Assembly (NCBI GenBank): GCA_025738555.1
Contig: JAOVFP010000007.1
Span: forward strand, 2,046,001 to 2,110,000
Direction of reading: 5' to 3'
DNA from: Cyathus striatus
Taxonomy: Eukaryota; Basidiomycota; Agaricomycetes; Agaricales; Nidulariaceae
Length of the DNA stretch: 64,000 bases
Shown here: one piece after another, positions 56,085 to 64,000 of the stretch
How the letters are laid out: every line of letters starts with the position of its first letter
Position numbering within the stretch: the stretch's first letter is position 1
The notes under the pieces: generated by a model
What the model saw: the letters and a program-made list of their open reading frames with translations, nothing else
Told to the model about the DNA's origin: nothing
Databases searched by the model: none
Translations under genes and position numbers: made by a program

Positions 56085-57150
56085 ATGTACTAAAAGGGCA
56101 AAGAGGGTTACTAGGGAGTAATAGCTATGAAACTATGTAAAGGTCATTGCTTACTCTTGCCAACAATCAAGCAAGTGCGAGTTCGGGGGAATATCTTCAG
56201 AATACACAAGGTAATTCCAGGCAAGGGGGGGATGAACACACTATAATATTCACTTGTAATCTATAATGCTTGTAATCACTACTAATAAACTAAGCTTCTT
56301 TGCAGTCCTGGGAGGGCTTAGGTCACACTGGGGTTTTTACACTCAGAAATTGAATAGATTGTCATGAATATGCTAAGTAACACTAATAGTGGAAGAATCG
56401 GTACAGGATTTCTTGTTCTACATGAGCAGGTTTGCAAGCCTTATATACTACTGAAAAAGCAGAGTTCTTAGGTACTGTAAAGGTAATGTACAGGTATAAC
56501 ATGTGTCTAGATAGGGTAATTTAACTATGACACTGGGAGGAGGGACATGTGCGCTCAGGAGGTAAGGTCTGGATAGGAGAGCATTGGTCATATCATCTCG
56601 AAGGGTATGGACATGTGCAATAATAGAGACATGTTTATTGGCTGATGTGCGTTCCTAAATACCCAGCGTGTCGCTAGCCTGAAGATAGAACCATTGGCAT
56701 GCATGGCTTTGGAGCTATGGTCCATTCGCTTCGATCAGCAGATCAGGTTGAGATGTAATTTTGCAAGATGCAGAGGGCTGATTTGGCTTGAGTCCAGAGT
56801 GATGGCAATGGCCATTGGTGCTTGATGGGTGCTTGATAGTACTGGCTTCTTTGGGTGGGCAGTGCTGGGGGAACTGTCCCATGATCTAGATGTGTCGCGT
56901 TACCACATGCTTATGGCAAATCAAGTGCTGCTGGGGTTCTATATATGCGCTTTCCTGCTTATCCCTTACTATAATCACTACTGCTTCTTTGTTTATTATG
57001 TCCTTAGTGGGTGTGACTATAAATAGCACGATCGTTGGCAGTTCGGACCTCACTCCAACACTTAGATAATCCAAGTGTGATCGCAGGTGAGTGAATTATA
57101 TTATGTAGATATCGCAAAAAATATGCTTATACATGTTGTACATCCATTAG
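56085..57150. other. Possible LTR or promoter-containing fragment
   Basis: Different in composition from the G repeats on both sides. On the minus strand it starts TGTTGGAGTGAGGTCC (57,060), an LTR-like beginning. On the plus strand, CTATAAATAG at 57,017 is followed by a GCAGGTGAGT splice-donor-like site at 57,083. I could not find the matching second end or a secure target duplication. Confidence 0.3.
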
Positions 57151-57928
57151 GCATATCAGTACTAATCTGTATTCATGCTCATGCTCAATTTAATTAAGTT
57201 TGAGCATGGGCATGATAGGTAATATATCCTTTTAAATTGAGCATGAACATGCATAGATGTCATATTCACATTCACATTCACTTCACACTCACAGTCAGAG
57301 TGGTTTTGGTTTCCTGTTATTTGAGCATAAGCTTGCATATCAATATGATATTCACACTGCACTTAATTAAACAAGGTTGAGTGTGAGTGTGATATGTGTT
57401 TACCTTCACACTCACATGCATTTTTTCCTTCATGTTCACACATATTTACCATTGCTTGTGCATGAACAATTTTATATTCAAGTTACTAAGTAGTTGATTT
57501 TAAGTGAGTGTGATAAGTATTTACTTTCATGCTCAGTCATATTTTTAGTGACTTGAGCATGAGTGTGAATTAAATACAATTAGACTTAGTATGTATACAT
57601 GCTCATAGTATATCTCTATAATTTGAGCATAAGCATGATGAGATTCCTATTCACAATCATGCTTGACTTAATGCTTATTTCATTTTATTTGAGCATGAGC
57701 TTAGCATGAATATATGTTTCAAGTTCACATTCATTCATATCTCCTTTTGCTTGAGCATGAGTGTGATGGTTATTATTATTCACACTCATACTAACTTTCT
57801 ATAACTTAAGAGTAACTCTGTGAGTAATAATATTTAAGCTGCTCATTAAATTGGGGCAGGCAGAAAATTCTGTGCACACTCAGGGTCTGTGTGTGGAAAT
57901 TTGACCCTGTGCATGAATAATTCCCACT
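57151..57928. repeat. Element G-type dispersed repeats
   Basis: GAGCATGAGC/TGAGTGTGA motifs in both orientations without the conserved block order. A G-like end GGGGCAGGCAGAAAATTC lies at 57,850. Confidence 0.5.
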
Positions 57929-58260
57929 ACCTTTTAAGGTAGTTGGGTTATAGGGTGGTCTCGATTTCCCTATAAGGTGATTTCGGAATCTTGAACGGGA
58001 TCTGAGTCTGATTGGCTGGAGCCCTGTGATGGACTGTGACTGCTGACAAATTTCACTTGTCTCAGATCCTCCTTTTATCATCCGCAGTCATCAATATCCC
58101 TCTCATATTCTGTCAGTATTCATCTTCACTGACACCAGCTCTTCTCACACCTCTCTTGCTTTATAGCTCTGAACTTTTTGGCTTCGAAGTTCAGGCCTTC
58201 AGCTACTCCCAGACTTGCACCACTAGTGCCTAATCATTCCCACTAACTTTAGTTAGTTGG
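57929..58260 (+). mobile_element. Short element with ATTCCCACTACC ends
   Basis: Starts ATTCCCACTACCTTTTAAGG, inverted at 5984-6041. A second, related block ATTCCCACTAACTTTAG..TAGTTGGGTTATGGGG is at 58,226. Non-coding. Confidence 0.45.
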
Positions 58261-59374
58261 GTTATGGGGCTTGAAATCACAAAATTTTTGGCAGCAGATT
58301 CCAATGCCATGAAGCCATTGCAGGGTTGTGTATACAGAGTTCAATTCTTAAGCAGTTTGCCTATGGCTCCTTTGTTCATCCTTTTCAGACATTACAAGTA
58401 GGTTACATTAGTAGTGGGGAATTTATCATGGTATAAGGCCTCAGGCCTCAGCAGTTCTCAATACTATGTAAATACTAACCTACCTCATGTAACATTCAAT
58501 GGAGTCATACAAACTGTACTTGTTACTATTTAATTGTGTGAAGGTTTACTCTTCCATGTTGCTACTTAATTTTCAGACTGCTTTTAGTAGCCTGATATAA
58601 GCTGTTATAGTGTACTACTATGAAGTACAGCATATCAACAGATACAATAGCTTTTCTCTGAGTTCTACATTTAAAGTATGTGAAGTACTCAATTTCAATT
58701 ATGTTTTGTATCATTTCTTGTACTACTTACTACCAAGTCATTAGTGGGCTCTAGGTATTATTTATTTCTATGAAAAAACAAAATACCATGCACATGTGAT
58801 GATGTGTATTTTTACTTGTGTGTCAATCAATGTGTAATGTGTGATTCTCAATGTGTTAGGTGTCATATTTTGTACTACCTCATGAAAGAGGGATGATAGA
58901 CACATGATGAACAGTGCATCTTCTTTATATCAGGGATCTCATCCTCTAAGCTTCCCTGTCTCTGTGATAGATTCCCATCCATGTACTGGTTCTTTGTTCG
59001 CTTCGCCACCGAATGTGAGTGATCAGCATGATGGCAAAGAGAGACAAGTAATGCATCTGCTAATTCATCTTGGAAGGCCTTCAGTGTAGACTCGACTTCT
59101 GTATCTTAACCACTGATGTATTAAAGTAGAGTATCATATCCTCTTCTCTTTTTCTTTGTTGTTTAATATATGGTACATGCCAAACATGCTGGAATAAAGT
59201 ATACAGTAAGGTATCAATGCCATTGGGTTTATGAACTTCAAATTCATAACATTTATCACTACAATTATTAATACAGTTTTTTATTAGTTGTTCTTTCATT
59301 TCTAATGGTAAATGTCTGTTAAATGAGAAGGTAGTGGGCCCTGCTGCTTGCTGGCCCTATTCTTTATATATATG
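58261..59374. other. Unassigned AT-rich DNA
   Basis: No gene supported. 59,309-59,362 repeats the GAGAAGGTAGTGGGCCCTG block seen at 5930. Confidence 0.3.
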
Positions 59375-59379
59375 TGAGC

Positions 59380-59608
59380 TGTCAGAAGTAACAAGAATAT
59401 AAGGGGGTGGTTGAGAGAATAGATGATGATGGTGGAGCAAAGACTTGAACACAAACACAGACACAGACACAGATGGGGAGGAAACATGTTGACAACTACC
59501 AAGTTACAGAGTGTTTATATACTGAGGTGGTCTACCAAAGTCCTACCAAGGGTACCAAAGTCCTACCAAGGTCTGAACCAGAGGCTGTGCAACCCAGAAT
59601 ATCTAACA
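59380..59608. mobile_element. Solo LTR (229 bp), target duplication TGAGC
   Basis: Starts TGTCAGAAGTAACA, ends AATATCTAACA, flanked by TGAGC at 59,375-59,379 and 59,609-59,613. Same family as 7235-7571. Confidence 0.85.
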
Positions 59609-60130
59609 TGAGCATGAAGCAATATATAAGTAAGAAGCAATAAGGCTGTAATTAATATAATATTATCCTAAGGACTTGATACAGTGGGTGTATCTTAAAA
59701 AGAATTAAATATCATATAGTAATGTTCTCTTCCAAGCTAAGTGAGTTGAGCATGAGTGTAATAGACACTCCTATTCATGCTCATGCATATTTACCATGAA
59801 TTGTGCATGAGTGTCATTATTCACACTCACACTCAATTTAATTGAGTTCGAGCATTATCACACTCTGCATATTTGCATACTATAACTTGTGCATGAGCAT
59901 TGTACTCACACTCACATTCAATTTACTTGAGTTTGAGCATGAGCATGATATATATCCCTATTCATGCTCATGCATATTTCCAGCAACTTGAATATGAGCT
60001 ATATATTTTACTCTCAATTTAAACGAGTTTGGCAGTGAGCACTGGCAGGAGTGTTGAGTGTGGATATTCTATATGTGAGTGTAAATATAAGGGCTATAAC
60101 AGATCAACTTGTATATTAATGACTTGGTAT
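59609..60130. repeat. Element G-type dispersed repeats
   Basis: GAGCATGAGTGTAATAG and related motifs around 59,750-60,080 without an intact element structure. Confidence 0.5.
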
Positions 60131-60131
60131 A

Positions 60132-60415
60132 CTGCACCCTTTTGACCAACTGTTTGTCGAATTACACTGTGATGATGATGAACAGTTGGTCCCTCTTTTC
60201 AAGGGTCAGTGTGATGCGTGACAAATTGAGGATCTGTTCATCACTAAACAATTTTCAGCTAAATTTTTCACAAAAGCAATGATTTTATATTATGATTTTA
60301 AATATTTCCTTGTACCTCTGTTCATGGGAAGCTGTGACATGTGATGAAACATATATTTGTTCAAGTTCATGGCATTGTGTGATGTGTTACTGAACAGTTG
60401 GTCAAAAGGGTACAG
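60132..60415. mobile_element. 284-bp inverted-repeat element with TA duplication
   Basis: Ends CTG(C/T)ACCCTTTTGACCAACTG on the two strands, with TA at 60,130-60,131 and 60,416-60,417. Non-coding; fits a miniature Tc1/mariner-like element. Confidence 0.72.
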
Positions 60416-60994
60416 TACTATGGCATGTATATAAATAGTATATTAAATTTGCCTTTGATTTAGTACTGACTAATGGAATGAGATAGAGTTCATACTTAAT
60501 TAATAGTGAATATAAACATGAGTGTGATATACACTGTATGACCACATATCCTTTAAATTGAGATGAGCATGGATATGTGGGCACATATAAAATTCTAGGC
60601 ACACACAAAAGTGAGCATGATTGAGCATGTAATGCTCAAGGTATTTATTTTAGTTCTAAATGGCTCATTTGTGAGTCAAAAAGAGTGTAAATCAAATGTA
60701 CATACTAGTGTTGTATGACTGTGTCTTATTGTGAATGCGAGTGAGGTTTTTAATCAAGATATGAAGTAAAATGTTGAAGAATAATATTTATATTTCACAC
60801 TCATGTTCACACTCAAGATTTTACTTCATGCTCAGGGTCAACATCTCACACACAGGGTCCATACATTCATGCACAGGGTCTGAGTTTTCATGCTCAAGGT
60901 CATTAACTCACACTCAAGGTCTGTCAGCTCACACTCAAAGTTTTTACTTCATGCTCACAAAAAAAATATGTGTTACATTTATATTTTGGCTTCA

Positions 60995-61696
60995 TGTTAT
61001 ATCCATGCCTGGCTATATCATGCCGACATTACCGAAGGTTTCCACATGACCTTCCAACATACTGTCCATTCCCAGAACATACCCACTACAGGTTTACACT
61101 TCCTGATGTTCCCACCTGGGAACATACCTGGAGCCCGTTGGGTTTTCTATTAGATACTTCAGATACGTAGTTTCTCTTATGATGGTCTCACTGCGTCATT
61201 ATACCATTACTCCTCTCTTCCATTCCCACTTATATGTTGCTACTCCTATCTGCCCAGTCTTTATTTCATTTACTTACACTTAGTATTCTGTCTCTGGATT
61301 CGTACCTACATCTTACTAGTACATATAAATAGTCTTCCAAATGTACTAGGTAGTCTTCAGTATTTATATCAACTCTGTACACTTTCTTCCTACTCTAAGT
61401 TCCGAAACCCACTCCGGGTTTTCCTTCAGGTCTCTCTCCCACTGCCTAGTGTGGTGGTGAAGCCCTCGCATACTCTGGAACGTTTCCTTACATTGGATAT
61501 TGTCTGTTGTGAAATACAAACCATTCCCTGGGGATATCCAGGCAGCGCAGCACATACGCTGAAGCCACGGTTCACTTCCGCACTCCCACTCCCATTCCTG
61601 TACCCATACTCACTTCAGGTTTCTGTTATAGTTCTCCCATGCCTTCTGGGCATCTTTGCATTCGTTTCCCAGTAGGAAGGGAATTGGTATGTAACA
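60995..61696. mobile_element. Solo LTR (702 bp) nested in element G copy 3
   Basis: Starts TGTTATATCC, ends GGTATGTAACA, flanked by CTTCA at 60,990-60,994 and 61,697-61,701. The uninterrupted sequence TTTTGGCTTCACTTACATG is present in copy 1 at 26,020, which proves the insertion. It shares a GCGCAGCACATA block with the gypsy-like LTR at 263-915. Confidence 0.88.
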
Positions 61697-61887
61697 CTTC
61701 ACTTACATGTGGGAGGAAAAGTAAGTTGCAAGTGTAATATTTGTGAGCATGAATAGGAATACCAATCATGCTCATACTCAATTTAATAGACATTGAGTGC
61801 AAGTGTAATATTTGTGAGTGTGAATAGGAATACCAATGATGCTCACACTCAAGTTAAAATACATTGAGTACAAGTATAATATTTATA

Positions 61888-62964
61888 CAGTCCATGACAA
61901 GCAAAGTCCACCAATTTTATTACAGTACAAAAACAAATTTTTTAGGACAAAATAATTACAGATTCAGACTCAGAAAGTCAAAATACATACAAAAATGATG
62001 TTTTTAAGAAATTCCCATGATAAAATAGGTTTGCCAAATTTTTTCGCAAAAAAATCAACATGCTACATGACCTATTTTAGGACAAAATAGCTTCAAGTGC
62101 CATCATGGCCTGATTGGAGGCTTCATGGTGTCAGTGCTGCTTTTTCACAGCCCATTCTGCTGCTTCACCTGTTAAACCACACCTATAAGCACTCATGAAT
62201 CACCATGTTCAGTTAATAAAATGGTGAATAACATCAGAGGACAAGCATCTAAGTATTTCATAACTGCATTTTTTGCATCTTGAAATGTTCTTTTCTCTTC
62301 TTCATGAAACCAATATTTTACCCACCCCCAGTACTGTTAAAATGTATTGAATAATTTAGACTTGAATTATAATAGAAAATATACATACCATTTCTATTGG
62401 ATTCAATTCACAATGAAATTTTGGCAGAAACATACAAATATGTCCAGCATTGGTGATTAATATTTCAAGCATTGACTTTTCAAAAGGACAAACATCACTG
62501 ATCACATTTTCAGGACTTGTATTGGGCTCTGGGGAGGATGTATTAGTGACAGGTGGTGGGGAGGACCTTTGAAGATTAGTTCTTGATTGATTATTGTGAA
62601 GTCCACTTGTATTTTGGCTCTTTTTCTTGGGTCCACCTCTGGGCATGGTGGTTAGAAATATGAATTTTTGATGCCCATTGAGGCGATCCAGGGGCTTATA
62701 TTTTGCGGAATCATATCGCAATCGATGAAAGGATGCTAAAAATACATTTTCGGTGATTTATACTATTTTTTATGGCCGAGTGCCAAATTTTTGGGTCAAA
62801 AAATTAAAAAATCGGAAATCGAAAAATTGGCTCGTGGAATCTTAATTAATACATCGTAACTATGCTATTCCGACGGTATTCGGAGTTTAAAACTTATTTT
62901 TCATTGCTGAAAAATTCACTTAAGTTTGCTCAAAAAATTAGCGGGTTTTACTTGTCACAGACTA
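61888..62964 (-). mobile_element. Tc1/mariner-type element nested in element G copy 3
   Basis: Inverted ends of the form CAGTC(C/T)(A/G)TGACAAG with TA on both sides (61,886-61,887; 62,965-62,966), inserted in the G tandem units. It carries a transposase remnant on the minus strand. About 1.08 kb in total, so most of the coding region is deleted. Confidence 0.75.
62110..62721 (-). pseudogene. DDE transposase remnant (CELNPIEM motif)
   Basis: A frame from 62,721 carries a basic N-terminal part (MPRGGPKKKSQ from 62,646) and reaches GHICMFLPKFHCELNPIEMVC (around 62,385-62,445), the end of the DDE domain with its catalytic Glu. Further on the same strand lie WVKYWFHEEEKRTFQDAKNA and MKYLDACPL, then a region with several stops. 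The first two Asp regions are missing, so it is a deletion product. This motif set is typical of DDE_3-type transposases common in basidiomycetes. Confidence 0.75.
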
Positions 62965-64000
62965 TAGGCATGAATAGGAATACCAATCATGCTCATGCTC
63001 AAGTTAAAGGATATTGAGTGCAAGTGTAATATTTGTGAGTGTGAATAGGAATACCAATCACACTCACACTCATATTAAAGAACATTGAGTACAAGTGTAA
63101 TATTTGTGAGTGTGAATAGGAATACCAATCACACTCACACTCAAGTTAAAGAACATTGAGTGCAAGTGTAAATAAGTATTACAGATATGATAGAATACTT
63201 ATCACACTCATGCTCAAGTTAAAGGACATTGAGCATGAGTGTAAATATAATACTGACACACAGTTATACTATGCAAATATGAATGAGTGCGGTAGGTAGT
63301 ATTCTATCCTGTGTTGCTCCCTGCTATGCTGTGAAGCCTCCTGTTTTGTTGTGAATTTCCCTGCTTCATTGTTAAGCCCCCTTCCTTGTACTGAAGCTCC
63401 CTGCTTTGCTGTGAAGCCCCATTCTTTGTTTTTAATTTTCCAAGGTCTCTGCTTCACTGTGAATCCCCCTGCTTCATTCTGAATTTTCCTGCTTCATTGT
63501 AAAGCTTCCTGTATTTTTCTGAGCCCCCTGCTTCATTACAAAGTTCTCCTGTTTCTACTATTCAATATACTCCATTCTCTAGCTCTATAACTTTCTAACT
63601 GTTAGTCTGGATCACTGCGACACTCTCTGAGTCATTTTTACAACCTGTAGATTATTTGTACACTCTCTGAATCATTTATATAAAATCTAAGTCATATCTA
63701 AACACTCTGGATCATTGGTATGCCTTTTAAATCATTATGCACTCATAAAGTAGACAATAACAATGAAATATATATAAAACCCACTGGTGTCTTCAATTAT
63801 TGCATTACAGTGCTTAATATATACAAAATTGTATTAAATACATGCTTTAGTATGCCAAGTATTCAGTATGTAGTTGATATATGACAGCCAGTTGGCTCAT
63901 GCTCATATAAGGATTATTCATGCTCACATATAGGATATTCACACACAGGGTCAAATTTTCATGCTCAATAGGTAAGCATGGAAATTCGACCCTGAGTGTG

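Larger units (their letters stand above)
60579..64000 (+). mobile_element. Element G, copy 3 (continues past the window)
   Basis: Starts GGGCACATATAAAATTC and follows the order of copy 1: lead-in (60,600-60,990), then after a nested LTR the CTTACATGTGGGAGG block, GAG..TGA units, a nested TA-flanked element, more units, the minisatellite (63,318-63,545), the conserved TTTCTACTATTCAATATA block and the tail. It has not yet reached its right end at 64,000. Confidence 0.75.

Noticed and set aside
57003..57065. A 53-bp insertion bounded by CTTAG on both sides
   Set aside because: CTTAG flanks TGGG...CAACA, but the unit is too short for an LTR and a 5-bp match of this kind can arise by chance.

Overview
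The window looks like a transposon-rich chromosome segment of a basidiomycete fungus, most likely an Agaricomycete. The reasons are: many 45-75 nt GT-AG introns; hAT transposase, CxC5/CxC6 (KDZ-associated) and fungal integrase-core remains; basidiomycete-type BTB proteins; solo LTRs with 4-5 bp target duplications; and pervasive CpG-to-TpG/CpA decay in repeats, as expected where repeats are cytosine-methylated. I cannot name the species. Almost every recognisable coding region outside 42-52 kb belongs to a mobile element, and most are broken.

Layout. 1-915: 3' end and LTR of a Ty3/gypsy-like retroelement, inserted into an integrase-core pseudogene (916-2266, minus) that lies head-to-head with a BTB-like gene (2529-3490, plus). 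3.7-8.2 kb: solo LTRs and unassigned DNA. 8262-12473: a composite fold-back element made of inverted minisatellites between hairpin-forming ends. 14,731-42,158: one hAT element, split by nested insertions. Its 5' end and transposase pseudogene are at 14.7-19.8 kb. Its 3' end is at 42.1 kb, with an 8-bp duplication that matches across 27 kb. Inside it lie two related inverted-repeat elements (19.8-24.2 kb and 24.2-42.1 kb). Inside the second lies a 16.75 kb element (25,325-42,075, here called E1) with 261-bp inverted repeats and its own 8-bp duplication. E1 carries a BTB gene and an integrase in head-to-head orientation, an acidic multi-exon ORF, a CxC5-CxC6 protein and a small acidic gene. A GAG(C/T)(G/A)TGA-repeat element (called G) is inserted in the left E1 repeat.

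42-52 kb: a CpG-rich, less repetitive segment with a 726-bp TA-flanked element, a putative type II membrane/SGNH-like protein (minus strand), and a tandem family of Ser/Thr-rich single-pass membrane proteins with a cytoplasmic PPPY motif (47.3-51.7 kb, minus). In one of these, a 123-bp intron+exon unit is repeated three times. 52-64 kb: further copies of element G, rearranged and invaded by solo LTRs, a Tc1/mariner-type element and a short inverted-repeat element.

Most notable: (1) a DDE integrase and a BTB protein occur as a divergent pair at two unlinked loci, so the BTB gene may be part of the mobile unit; (2) E1 and its nesting order can be read from target duplications; (3) duplicated sequences differ largely at CpG sites; (4) tandem intron-exon duplication builds a repetitive extracellular domain.
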